NCBI RefSeq assembly: GCF_012070395.1
Contig: NZ_JAAFYS010000001.1
Location: 350,001 to 414,000, forward strand
Direction: 5' to 3'
DNA: 64,000 bases
DNA from: Pseudoroseicyclus tamaricis
GTDB lineage: Bacteria > Pseudomonadota > Alphaproteobacteria > Rhodobacterales > Rhodobacteraceae
Part shown: one piece after another, positions 34,312-42,867 of the stretch
How positions within the stretch are numbered: the first letter of the stretch is position 1
Layout: each line of letters begins with the position of its first letter
Translations under genes and position numbers: made by a program
Notes under the pieces: generated by a model
What the model was told of the DNA's origin: nothing
Database searches by the model: none
Seen by the model: only the letters and a program-made list of their open reading frames with translations

Positions 34312-35760
34312 CTAAGGGAGGGTACCCAAGTGATCGAAGCCCGTTAATTCAGGTACGTCGACTCTGTCCCAATCTCCCAGTCTTGGGCCCTCGAGCTCCC
34401 CCGAGCGGTACTTACCAATGAGATGATCGAGCGGACGCCTCTCCTCGAGTCCTAGCAAGTTCAGCAAGAACTGAAATTCCTTTGTCGAGCGCGAGCGCGC
34501 GAAGAGCTCAAAAACACGCGCTCGATGGCCCATCAAGTAAATGGTCACCGGAAACCAGCCGCCAAAGGAACGTCGGTCCTCGAGTCGGCTGCGCAGAAAA
34601 AGAATAAAATCTACCTCCATGAGGTGCTCAAAGAGAATGCCGCTTCCAATTGTGCGCTCCTTTAGAAGATCTGCTTGCAGGGAAATTCGTCTCAGACCTA
34701 GTTCTTTCTTTCGCGCATCAAGAAGTCCATCGAAGTGCCGAAATCCCGTGTAGTCCGTGATTCCGTCCCTCTCCCGCTCTGCGCGCCAACTATCGTAATA
34801 TGCAGTATCAACTATAGCACTGAAAAGATCGGAGCGCCGTTCGCGCACGAACAGAGTGGAGAAGTGCAAGAACAGCTCATGCGCAAAGAATTTAAAGTTA
34901 TCAAAGTCGATTTCTCGATACCTGCCTTGCTGAGGATGGAAATATGGCAAGAATCCCTCCAGGAAGTCATGTATTGCCTTTCCAAACCGTTCATCTTCAG
35001 TGTACCTGCAGATTGCCTTAACAATCTCGATGCATTCGTTCCTGTATGGAACAAAGTCGCCGTATTTTCTCATGATCTCTTCACCGCCAATGTCTTCACT
35101 GGAGGAGATCTTGAAGGCGGGAAGTTCCTCTAGGAGCGTCGAGAAAAACTCGATGACCGCAGGATAAGCGAAGGACTTCCCGCCTTGAACTGCATCCATT
35201 GCTCGGCGGTACGAAGCGGAAGTTGGTAGTGAGATGGCGGCATTATCGTCAAGATAGGAGGGACGGGAGCCAATTTTCGGCTTCTCGAATTGCGGCCTTC
35301 CAAATATCCATCTGAGAAGTTGCTCAAACCGATCTGTATAGCGTGACGCATCGGTGAAATCGATGAACACCCTTGAGGTGTAGTAAGCCGGCACATAAGG
35401 CTTGCCGTAATCATCCCGCTCGAAGATCAGAGCGACGAACTTTCCTTCGTCTTGCTGCTCGTAGAGTCTAGATGAGATGATTTGTGCTTCTGTGCCAGCA
35501 CCACCCCGACGCGCGTCCGACTTCTCACAGTAGAGCCTGTCGGAGACTATCAACACTTTTCGAACATCCGGATCAGAGACGATCCTCTCCATGAAGACCG
35601 TTGCCTCTTGACCTTCTGACAGGTCCCATTTGTCAAGTATGACGTCGACCCCAGAGTCCCTCAGTTCAGTGGCAAGATCCAAAACGCGCTGTTCATGGTC
35701 GGGAGTGCTCCAGCTGTAAGATATGAACGCCTTGGGAGCCGGTTCCGCTGGGGTACTCAT
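34312..35760 (-). CDS. SEFIR/TIR-like domain protein, candidate defence effector
   Basis: The 482-residue protein begins with a TIR-like SEFIR domain: KAFISYSW at 10-17, GVDVILDKWDLSEGQEA at 38-53, VRKVLIVSDRLYCEKSD, then GGAGTEAQIIS with Glu91 where TIR-type NAD hydrolases carry a helix glutamate. Residues about 155-482 are an alpha-helical region that I do not recognise. Base composition is about 50% GC in sampled 60-base lines against about 70% around it, and codons such as TTT, AAA and ATA are common, which points to horizontal acquisition. A terminator upstream (35825-35858) isolates it from the ABC operon. No partner gene is adjacent. A defence role is inferred, not shown. Confidence 0.85.
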   Translation of the reverse strand: MSTPAEPAPKAFISYSWSTPDHEQRVLDLATELRDSGVDVILDKWDLSEGQEATVFMERIVSDPDVRKVLIVSDRLYCEKSDARRGGAGTEAQIISSRLYEQQDEGKFVALIFERDDYGKPYVPAYYTSRVFIDFTDASRYTDRFEQLLRWIFGRPQFEKPKIGSRPSYLDDNAAISLPTSASYRRAMDAVQGGKSFAYPAVIEFFSTLLEELPAFKISSSEDIGGEEIMRKYGDFVPYRNECIEIVKAICRYTEDERFGKAIHDFLEGFLPYFHPQQGRYREIDFDNFKFFAHELFLHFSTLFVRERRSDLFSAIVDTAYYDSWRAERERDGITDYTGFRHFDGLLDARKKELGLRRISLQADLLKERTIGSGILFEHLMEVDFILFLRSRLEDRRSFGGWFPVTIYLMGHRARVFELFARSRSTKEFQFLLNLLGLEERRPLDHLIGKYRSGELEGPRLGDWDRVDVPELTGFDHLGTLP

Positions 35761-35824
35761 AGCTAGTCCAATTGCAGAGAAAGTGTCTGAACGCTAGTGT
35801 AGCGGATTTCGATGAATTTGACGA

Positions 35825-35858
35825 AAAAGTCAGGCGCGCGGTCTATGCCCCGCGCGCC
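35825..35858 (-). terminator. Terminator of the sugar ABC operon
   Basis: On the minus strand a 9-bp stem GGCGCGCGG/CCGCGCGCC with an 8-base loop is followed by TGACTTTTT. It lies 18 bp after the substrate-binding-protein stop codon and separates that operon from the SEFIR gene. Confidence 0.75.
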
Positions 35859-35876
35859 CATTGAGAATGTAGCTGA

Positions 35877-36818
35877 TCAGAACGGGCTGTCCGGGAAGTA
35901 GTACCCGTCCGCGTTCTCCTGCGTCACCAGCACCGAGCCGATGATCATCTCGCCCGACACCGGCGTCGAGGAGGTCATCCCCACCGCCGTCATCTCGATG
36001 GCCGTGGCGATCATCGCCGGCGGGTAGGTGACGTCGGCCGGCACCATGGAGTCGCCGTCGGCGACCCGCTGGATCATCTCCTTCATGCCGGCGCCGCCGA
36101 GCACGAACTGGATGTCCTCGCGCCCCGCCGCCTCGATGGCGGCGAGCACGCCCACCGCCATGTCGTCGTCCGAGGCCCAGACGGCGTCGATCTCCGGGTA
36201 GCGGGACAGGAAGTCCTGCATCACGGTGAAGCTGTCATCGCGGTTCCAGTTGCCATGCTCCATGCCCAGCACGTTGATGCCCGAGCCCTCGATGGCGGCC
36301 TCGAAGCCCTCGACACGCTCGTTGTCGATGGTCGTCGGGATGCCGCGAAGCACCACGATGTCACCGCCGTCGGGCATCATGTCGACCATGTACTCGCCGG
36401 AGACGCGGCCGAAGCCGGGGTTGTCGCCGGCGACGTAGAGATCCTCGATCCCCTCCTGGCTGAGGCCACGGTCGACCACCGTGATCCACACGCCCTGGTC
36501 GGCGACCGAGGCGACGGGGCCGGTGAGCGGCTCAGATTCGAAGGGCAGCACGACGAGGGCGGAGATGCCACGCGTCGCCACCATGTCCTCGATGTCGGAG
36601 ACCTGCTTGGCCGGGTCCGACGCCGTGGCGAGCACGAAGTCGAGCTCGGGGTAGACCTCTTCCAGCCGGTCGATGGCCTGCTGGGCATGGAAGTTCATGC
36701 CGCCGGCCCAGCCATGCGTGGCCGCGGGGATGGAGACGCCGATGACCATTGTGTCCTGCGCCAGCGCCGGGCCGGCGAGCAGGGCCAGTGCGGCGGCCGT
36801 GTACTTGAGATGTTTCAT
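35877..36818 (-). CDS. Sugar ABC transporter substrate-binding protein (ribose-type)
   Basis: The 313-residue periplasmic protein has a signal peptide (cut near GPALAQ) and the type-I periplasmic-binding fold of the RbsB family: VIGVSIPAATHGWAGGMNF, SDIEDMVATRGISALVVLPFE, and WASDDDMAVGVLAAIEAAG. The ligand is probably a pentose or related sugar but is not readable from sequence. It is the last gene of an ATPase-permease-binding-protein operon. Confidence 0.92.
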   Translation of the reverse strand: MKHLKYTAAALALLAGPALAQDTMVIGVSIPAATHGWAGGMNFHAQQAIDRLEEVYPELDFVLATASDPAKQVSDIEDMVATRGISALVVLPFESEPLTGPVASVADQGVWITVVDRGLSQEGIEDLYVAGDNPGFGRVSGEYMVDMMPDGGDIVVLRGIPTTIDNERVEGFEAAIEGSGINVLGMEHGNWNRDDSFTVMQDFLSRYPEIDAVWASDDDMAVGVLAAIEAAGREDIQFVLGGAGMKEMIQRVADGDSMVPADVTYPPAMIATAIEMTAVGMTSSTPVSGEMIIGSVLVTQENADGYYFPDSPF

Positions 36819-36846
36819 AGTTCCTCCCTGGGTAATGACAGGCCGG

Positions 36847-37851
36847 TCAGGTGCCGGCCTTGCCTTCGCGCTGCAAGATCACAGCGAGAACGATGATGAC
36901 GCCCTGGATGGCGCCATTGAGATAGGGGCTGACGGCATCCGTGAGGTTCAGGATGTTGCCGATCAGCCCGAGGATGAGCACGCCCACGACGGAGCCCCAG
37001 ACGCGCCCGAACCCGCCCTTGAGCATGGTCCCCCCGATGATCACGGCGGCAATCGCCTCCAGCTCCCACAGAACGCCGGTGGCGGCGGAGGCGGAGCCGA
37101 GGCGGGGGACGTACATGATCGTCGCCACGCCCACGAGCAGGCCGAGGCCCACGTAGGTGAGCAGGCGGATGCGCCCGACATTCACCGAGGAATAGCGCGC
37201 CACGGTGTCGTTGGAGCCGATGGCGGCGCAGTAGCGGCCGAAGGCGGTGCGGCGCATGACGATCTCGCCGATGATGGCGACGACGGCGAAGGTGATGATC
37301 GGCCAGCTCACCCCGAAGAGGCCGCCGTAGTAGAGCGGCTGCAGCGCGGTGCGCAGGCCGAAGTCGAGGGAGAGCGTTCCGCCATCGGCCAGCCAGGTGA
37401 CGAGGGAGCGGTAGATGCCCATCGTGCCCAGCGTGACGATGAAGGCCTCGATCCGCATGGTGGTGATGAGAAAGCCGTTGATCCACCCGGCCGCGAGCCC
37501 CGCCACAAGCGCGGCGACGATACCGAGGAGGATCACCGCCAGCCCGCCGCCGAGGCCGGGCAGGGCGGCGTTCATCACCATGATCATCAGCCCGGCGATG
37601 AAGGCGGCCATGGAGCCGACGGAAAGGTCCAGCCCGCCGGCGGTGATGACGAAGGTCATGCCCACGGCGATGATGCCGATGAAGGCCGAGCGGGCGAGGA
37701 CGTTGGTGATGTTGGCATAGCTAAGGAAGTTGGGGTTCATCAGCGCCCCGACGACGATCAGCACGATTAGCGCGATGATCGGGCCGAGGACGCGAAGGTC
37801 CATCCACGGCCGTGCCCGGCCGGGTGCCCGCTGTTCGGTGGTGGTGCTCAT
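36847..37851 (-). CDS. Sugar ABC transporter permease (RbsC-type)
   Basis: The 334-residue inner-membrane protein has about ten helices and the RbsC-family blocks GMTFVITAGGLDLSVGSMAA, GLAAGWINGFLIT, VTLGTMGIYRSL, and FGRYCAAIGSNDTVARYSSVN, the cytoplasmic coupling loop. Near the end GGTMLKGGFGRVWGSVVG is also typical. Its start overlaps the stop of the ATPase gene (ATGA), and the binding-protein gene follows after 28 bp. Confidence 0.94.
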   Translation of the reverse strand: MSTTTEQRAPGRARPWMDLRVLGPIIALIVLIVVGALMNPNFLSYANITNVLARSAFIGIIAVGMTFVITAGGLDLSVGSMAAFIAGLMIMVMNAALPGLGGGLAVILLGIVAALVAGLAAGWINGFLITTMRIEAFIVTLGTMGIYRSLVTWLADGGTLSLDFGLRTALQPLYYGGLFGVSWPIITFAVVAIIGEIVMRRTAFGRYCAAIGSNDTVARYSSVNVGRIRLLTYVGLGLLVGVATIMYVPRLGSASAATGVLWELEAIAAVIIGGTMLKGGFGRVWGSVVGVLILGLIGNILNLTDAVSPYLNGAIQGVIIVLAVILQREGKAGT

Positions 37852-39365
37852 GCGCTCTCGCTCTCCCGGTCTTCCTCGCCTTCCAGCCCCATGGCGAGGC
37901 GGACGATGGCGTCTTCCGTCTTCTCATCCCCGGCGACCTCGCCGACGATCCGCCCCCGCCGCATGACGAGCACGCGGTCGGCGAGGCCGATGACCTCGGG
38001 CAGTTCGGAAGAGATGACGATGATGCTCACCCCCTCTTCGGCGAGGCGGTGGATGAAATCGTAGATCTGCTGCTTGGTGCCGATGTCGATGCCACGCGTC
38101 GGCTCGTCGATGATGACGATGCGCGGGCCGGTCAGCATCACCTTGGCGACGAGCAGCTTCTGCTGGTTGCCGCCGGAGAGGTTGCCCAGCCGGGCATCGC
38201 GGCTCGGCGTGCGGATGTCGAAATCCTCGATCGCCTTCGTCAGCGCCTCGTCCTCGCCCTTATTGTCGAGGAACGGGTTGGTGAAGTCGCGCAAGGATTG
38301 CAGCGTGAGGTTGTCGCGCAGCCCCATGTTGAGGAGCAGGCCGCGGCCCTTGCGATCCTCCGTCAGGTAAACGAGCCCCTTGTCCTGCGCCTCGCGCGGG
38401 CTGCGGATGGTGACGGGAGCGCCGTCGATCTCCACCCGTCCGGTGGACCGGCGCAGGCCCACGAGCCCCTCCATCGCCTCCGTCCGCCCGGCGCCGATGA
38501 GGCCGGCGAGGCCCAGCACCTCGCCCTGGCGGAGCGTGAAGGAGACGCCCTGCGCGAAGCCCGGCACGTCCAGCCCCTCGACCTTCAGCGCCACCGCGTC
38601 GCCCAGCGGCGCGCGGCGGGCGGGGTAGAGATCGGTCAGCTCGCGGCCCACCATGGCCTCGGCCATCTGGTCCTCGGTCATTTCCGCCGTCGGCGTCGTG
38701 GCGATGACGCGGCCGTCCCGCATGACCGTCACCCGGTCGGAGATGCGCTTGACCTCGTCGAGCTTGTGGCTGGTGAAGAGGATGGCGACGCCATCGGCCC
38801 TCAGCCGCTCCACCAGCTCGAACAGCACTTCCGCCTCGCGGTTGGTGAGCACGGCCGTCGGCTCGTCCATGATCAGGACTCGGGCGTCGCGGCCGAGGGC
38901 CTTGGCGATCTCAACCATCTGCTTGTCGGGGGTGGAGATGTCCTTCACCCGCGCCGAAGGCGAGACGTGGCACTTGAGCCGGTCGAGCAGCTCGGCGGTT
39001 TTCGCCCGCATGGCGCGCCGGTCGAGGAAGGGCCCGCGCTTGAGCTCGCGGCCGAGGAAGACGTTCTCCTCCACCGTCAGCTGCTCGGCGAGGTTGAACT
39101 CCTGGTGGATGAGCACGACACCCGCCGCCTCGGCGGCCTGGCTGTCGGGGAAGCGGGCGTCCTTGCCCTCCAGCCGCACCTCGCCCGAGGTCGGCTGCAG
39201 GTAGCCGGACATGATCTTCATCGTGGTCGACTTGCCGGCGCCATTCTCGCCGATCAGGGCGTGGACCTCACCGGGGCGCAGGTCGATCTGCACGTCGAAG
39301 AGCACCTGCACGGGCCCGAAGCTCCGGCAGACGGAGGATAGCTCGAGCCGCGCCTCACCGGGCAT
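37848..39365 (-). CDS. Sugar ABC transporter ATP-binding protein (RbsA-type, two ATPase domains)
   Basis: The 505-residue protein carries two fused ABC domains. The first has Walker A GENGAGKSTTMK and VLIMDEPTAVLTNREAEVL; the second has the degenerate GLIGAGRTEAMEG in place of Walker A, signature LSGGNQQKLLVAK and VIIDEPTRGIDIGTK. This is the standard layout of ribose/xylose/galactoside importers. The start at 39365 is uncertain: an ATG eight codons upstream (39389) has a GGAG nearby. It is first in its operon. Confidence 0.93.
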   Translation of the reverse strand: MPGEARLELSSVCRSFGPVQVLFDVQIDLRPGEVHALIGENGAGKSTTMKIMSGYLQPTSGEVRLEGKDARFPDSQAAEAAGVVLIHQEFNLAEQLTVEENVFLGRELKRGPFLDRRAMRAKTAELLDRLKCHVSPSARVKDISTPDKQMVEIAKALGRDARVLIMDEPTAVLTNREAEVLFELVERLRADGVAILFTSHKLDEVKRISDRVTVMRDGRVIATTPTAEMTEDQMAEAMVGRELTDLYPARRAPLGDAVALKVEGLDVPGFAQGVSFTLRQGEVLGLAGLIGAGRTEAMEGLVGLRRSTGRVEIDGAPVTIRSPREAQDKGLVYLTEDRKGRGLLLNMGLRDNLTLQSLRDFTNPFLDNKGEDEALTKAIEDFDIRTPSRDARLGNLSGGNQQKLLVAKVMLTGPRIVIIDEPTRGIDIGTKQQIYDFIHRLAEEGVSIIVISSELPEVIGLADRVLVMRRGRIVGEVAGDEKTEDAIVRLAMGLEGEEDRESESA

Positions 39366-39653
39366 GACGGGCCCCGCGCGCACGTGCATCCGTCTCCACG
39401 GCAAAAGGCCAGGGGCCGCCGGGTCGCACCATATAAATCTCCTCCCGCCGGCCCCGTCCTCCACGGGGGTGCGGCCGCGTCAGCCTATCGAAGCTGCGAC
39501 ACGTCTCAAGGGTGTTTCTTCGGAGGGCGAACTTTTTTCAGGCGTCGGGCGGCCTGCAACGCGCGCGCCGAGGCTGGCGCGCCGGTCGGGCCTGGAGTGT
39601 CGGGGATGTCCGGGTGAGCGGGTGATTGCCGCAGGCGAGGCCGCCTGCCCGCC

Positions 39654-40373
39654 TCAGCCCTTGCGGCGGAAGGGGGTCATCGCCGTGCGGGCGATCAGCC
39701 AGAGGTCCAGCCCGATGGTGCGGTTCTTCTGATAGATCAGGTCGAGCCGCGCCTTCCGGGGGATGCAGCGGCTGCGATAGGTCGTGTCGGAGGCGATGGG
39801 CGTGTCGCAGGCGGCGAGCAGCTTCTCCTCCGTCGGGTAGTAGACGATGGTGGCGAGGCCGGTGATGCCGGGGCGGGACTTGAGCACCTCGCCATAGATC
39901 TCCGGGAAGCTCTCGACATACTTGCGCAGCGGCGGGCGCGGCCCGACGAGGGAGATATCCCCGCGCAGCACGTTCCACAGTTGCGGCAGCTCGTCGATAC
40001 GCACCCGGCGGACGAAGCGCTGCAGGCGGGAGATGCGGACGGCCTTGTCGCCGCCCGTCACGCCCTCGGCGCTCATGTCCACCTGCATGGAGCGCAGCTT
40101 GATGAGCTTGAAGCTCTGCGTCGGCGTGCGCATCCTCTCGGAGATGAAGAAGACGGGCCGTCCCTCCACGATGAGCAGGATGAGCATGAAGAGCAGCACG
40201 ACCGGCCAGAGCGTCAGCGACAGGATCAAGGCGCCGGTCACGTCGAGCGCCCGCTTGGCGGGCGTGATCGTGCGGGCAGGGCGTTTGCCGGGAGCATCGC
40301 TCCATCGCCAGAAGAGACCAGCCCCCCGCCCGGCAGCATCGACGGGAAGGACGGCCTCAGAGACTTGCGACAT
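39654..40373 (-). CDS. Bacterial sugar transferase (polyisoprenyl-phosphate type)
   Basis: The 239-residue protein is a monotopic sugar transferase of the WcaJ/ExoY type. It has one N-terminal hydrophobic hairpin (ALDVTGALILSLTLWPVVLLF), then FKLIKLRSM, the catalytic-type block RRVRIDELPQLWNVLRGDISLVGPRP, and GITGLATI near the centre. Such enzymes start exopolysaccharide or O-antigen repeat units by moving a sugar phosphate to undecaprenyl phosphate. No other polysaccharide genes are adjacent apart from galE and a glycosyltransferase farther along. Confidence 0.93.
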   Translation of the reverse strand: MSQVSEAVLPVDAAGRGAGLFWRWSDAPGKRPARTITPAKRALDVTGALILSLTLWPVVLLFMLILLIVEGRPVFFISERMRTPTQSFKLIKLRSMQVDMSAEGVTGGDKAVRISRLQRFVRRVRIDELPQLWNVLRGDISLVGPRPPLRKYVESFPEIYGEVLKSRPGITGLATIVYYPTEEKLLAACDTPIASDTTYRSRCIPRKARLDLIYQKNRTIGLDLWLIARTAMTPFRRKG

Positions 40374-40528
40374 CGATGGCCTTCCCCTTCAATTCCAGCC
40401 CGTCCGTGGCCGGATCTACCGGCGACCGCTTGGGCCCAGGCTGGTCGTCAACTGCTGCTACTCGTGGTCCGTCAGCGGCTTGCCGGACGGATGTACTGCG
40501 CCTTGGCTACTAGATCGTTTGCCCTTTG

Positions 40529-41137
40529 TCAGCCCCGGAACAGCCGGCGCGCCGCAATGAGCCGTAATGTGCCTGTCAGGAAACAGGCAGCGCCGAAAAG
40601 CCAGGCGAGCGGCGAAAACGCGTCGGGCAGGAGCATCAGCAGCGCGAAGAAGACCAGCGTCTCCCCGCCCTCCAGAAGGCCGTTGGAATAGTAGAGCGTC
40701 TTCTCCCCCTGCGCGCTCGTCTCCATCCCCCGCCGCTCTGCGAGGACGGCGAATCCGAGGAAGGTGGCGCCGTTGAAGTAGAAGCTCGCCAGCAGGAAGG
40801 CGCCGGCGACGCCGCGCTCCACCGGCTCCGCCAGCACGAAGGCGAGGGGGACGGCGCCGTAGAAGAGGAAGTCGGCGGAGATGTCGAAATAGCCGCCGAA
40901 ATCCGTCTTCCGCCCCGCCCGGGCGATGGCACCGTCGAGCCCGTCGGCAAGGCAGCGTAGCGCGAAGGGCAGAAGCGCCAGCGCCTCCAGCCCCAGCGCG
41001 ATCAGCGCCGCGCAGAGCAGGCCGAGGGCGAGGCCCGCGGCCGTCATCGCGTCCGCCGACCAGCCCGCCCGCGCGAAGCGGCGGCCGGCACGGTTGAGCG
41101 GCGGGTCGATCAGGCGGCGGAGGCTGGCGTCGAACAT
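40529..41137 (-). CDS. CDP-alcohol phosphatidyltransferase family protein
   Basis: The 202-residue membrane protein has about five helices and a CDP-alcohol phosphotransferase active site, DGLDGAIAR then GGYFDISAD. The usual pattern DGxxAR-x8-GxxxDxxxD is present except that only seven residues separate AR and G. The lipid head-group it installs is unknown. The ATG at 41137 puts the first helix after LNRAGRRFARAGWSADAMT, as in relatives; upstream extension is charged and unlikely. It is divergent from the GH63-like gene. Confidence 0.9.
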   Translation of the reverse strand: MFDASLRRLIDPPLNRAGRRFARAGWSADAMTAAGLALGLLCAALIALGLEALALLPFALRCLADGLDGAIARAGRKTDFGGYFDISADFLFYGAVPLAFVLAEPVERGVAGAFLLASFYFNGATFLGFAVLAERRGMETSAQGEKTLYYSNGLLEGGETLVFFALLMLLPDAFSPLAWLFGAACFLTGTLRLIAARRLFRG

Positions 41138-41297
41138 GGGGCTCCGGGGTGGCGGCTGCGCCCTTCTAGCCGGCTTTCCCTCCCTTCGTGCAAGACCTGC
41201 CGCGAAATCGCGCAAACGTGGTCGCCGGGCGCGCCCCGGCCCGCGAAGCGCCCCGCCGCCCTTGCCTCGCCCCCTCGGAGCGCGCGATGCATCGGGG

Positions 41298-42551
41298 ATG
41301 GACGCAGACAAGATCGACAGGCAGGCGCGGCGGATCCTGCGCGGCAATGACCGTGGCGGCTACACCGTCCCCACCGCCGGGCTCTATCCCTACCAGTGGA
41401 ACTGGGATTCCTGCTTCGCCGCCTGGGGCTTCTCGACCTTCGACGTCAAGCGCGCCTGGTTCGAGATCCACACGCTCTTCACCGGGCAGTGGGACAACGG
41501 CATGGTCCCGCACATCATCTTCCACAAGCGGGCCGACGGCTACTTCCCCGGCCCCGATGTCTGGCAGGTGGACAGGGTGCCCCACACCTCCGGCATCACC
41601 CAGCCGCCCGTCGCGGCGACGCTGATCCGCTCCGTCTACGATGCCGACAAGCATTACGGCCGCGTGCACATGGAGCTGATCTACGGCCGGCTCGTCGCCT
41701 GGCACCGCTGGTTCATGAAGAACCGGGTGGAGGAGGGGATGGCCGCCATCACCCACCCATGGGAATCGGGCCGTGACAACGCGGCCGACTGGGACGCGGC
41801 GCTGGAGAATGTCGACGGCTCCAACGTCGGAGACTACACCCGCTGCGACACGCTACATGTCGATGCCGCGATGCGCCCCTCCAAGGCGGATTACGACCGC
41901 TACCTCGCCATCGTGCAGTTCTCCCGCGGGGTGGAGTGGGACGATGCGGAAATCGCGGCCAACGGCCCGTTCCGCGTGGCGGACGTGGGCATGACCTTCA
42001 TCCTGCTGCGCGCCTGCCGGGACCTTCTGCACATCGCCGCCGAGCTCGACCATTACACCGGCGAGATCGAGGGCTGGATCAAGACGCTCGAGGCGGGGGT
42101 GGAGCGGCACTGGAACCCCGAGGGCTTCTACGATTCGCTGGACCTGCGCACCGGCGTCTTCTCCGGCGCGCCCGGCTCCGCCTCCTTCCTCGCGTGGTAC
42201 GCCGGGATGCAGAGCGAGGATCTGCTGACGCTGCTGACCGACATCCTCGACCGCACGCAGTTCGGCATCGCCTCGCTCGATCCGCGTCGCCAGCGCTTCG
42301 ACGCGCTGCGCTACTGGCGCGGGCCGATCTGGCCGGTGGTGAACGCGATGATCGGGCTGGGGCTGGCGGAGCAGGGGCACACGCTGCTGGCCGCGAAGCT
42401 GCGGCGGGACACCCAGCGGCTGATCGCCGAGCACGGCTTCTACGAGTATTTCTCACCGCTGGACGGAGCGCCGGCGGGCGGCAGCTCCTTCACCTGGACG
42501 GCCGCCATCTGGCTCGCCTGGGCCGGCCCCCACGCGCGCGGGCGGCTGTAG
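41298..42551 (+). CDS. GH63/MGH1-like glycoside hydrolase
   Basis: The 417-residue protein is an (alpha/alpha)6-barrel glycosidase: YPYQWNWDSCFAAWG near the start, THPWESGRDNAADWD in the middle (with the likely general-acid Asp), RYWRGPIWPVVNAMIGLGL and FYEYFSPLDG near the end. These blocks occur in the mannosylglycerate-hydrolase/trehalase-like group of family 63. It lacks a signal peptide, so it should act on a cytoplasmic compatible solute or oligosaccharide. The ATG at 41298 is the first in this conserved frame, though its ribosome site is weak. Confidence 0.88.
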   Translation: MDADKIDRQARRILRGNDRGGYTVPTAGLYPYQWNWDSCFAAWGFSTFDVKRAWFEIHTLFTGQWDNGMVPHIIFHKRADGYFPGPDVWQVDRVPHTSGITQPPVAATLIRSVYDADKHYGRVHMELIYGRLVAWHRWFMKNRVEEGMAAITHPWESGRDNAADWDAALENVDGSNVGDYTRCDTLHVDAAMRPSKADYDRYLAIVQFSRGVEWDDAEIAANGPFRVADVGMTFILLRACRDLLHIAAELDHYTGEIEGWIKTLEAGVERHWNPEGFYDSLDLRTGVFSGAPGSASFLAWYAGMQSEDLLTLLTDILDRTQFGIASLDPRRQRFDALRYWRGPIWPVVNAMIGLGLAEQGHTLLAAKLRRDTQRLIAEHGFYEYFSPLDGAPAGGSSFTWTAAIWLAWAGPHARGRL

Positions 42552-42589
42552 GGGGAGCTGCCTAGCAACCGTGAGGGGGCCGGCACGCC

Positions 42590-42780
42590 GGTTGCAGGCG
42601 CAGGGCGAGCGCCTGCCCGTGGGGTGGCGCCACAACGGTCCCGCAGCAGCACTTTATGCCTGCCAAGCCCCTCCCCGATCCCCGCTGAGCACCAGGCTTA
42701 GCCAGAGCGCCAGCCCGCCGGGACGGGCAGGCGCTCGCCCTGCGCCTTTGGCGCGTGCCGGGCGGGGGCATCGCTCGGAC
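42590..42780. repeat. Composite palindromic element, copy 7 (type a, best preserved)
   Basis: This is the cleanest copy: arms 42596-42619 and 42724-42747 are complementary over all 24 bases (arm starts AGGCGCAGGGCGAG). The 104-bp core contains GTGGGGTGGCGCC, CTTTATGCCTGCCAAGCCCC and AGAGCGCCAGCCCG. It lies between the convergent GH63-like gene and znuB. Except for the paired palindromes that follow, nothing else is seen in 42552-42866. Confidence 0.8.
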
Positions 42781-42821
42781 GTCGGGCGGGCCAACTCGAA
42801 CCGCCCGCCGGCCGTCGAGCG

Positions 42822-42867
42822 GCGGAAACCAGATGGTTTCCGCCCGCGATTTCCATATGGAAATCGC
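42822..42867. repeat. Paired 22-bp palindromes, unit 3 (reverse complement of unit 1)
   Basis: Two 22-bp dyads separated by CC: 42822-42843 (half-site GCGGAAACCA, with a central G/A mismatch) and 42846-42867 (half-site GCGATTTCCAT, perfect). The 46 bp equal the reverse complement of 19542-19587 except for one base. The last base is shared with the znuB stop codon. Confidence 0.9.

Noticed and set aside
32093-34315. 740-codon plus-strand ORF opposite ribonuclease R
   Set aside because: It is an antisense shadow created by high GC; its residues are Arg/Gly/Val-rich with no domain, while the other strand encodes a full RNase R.
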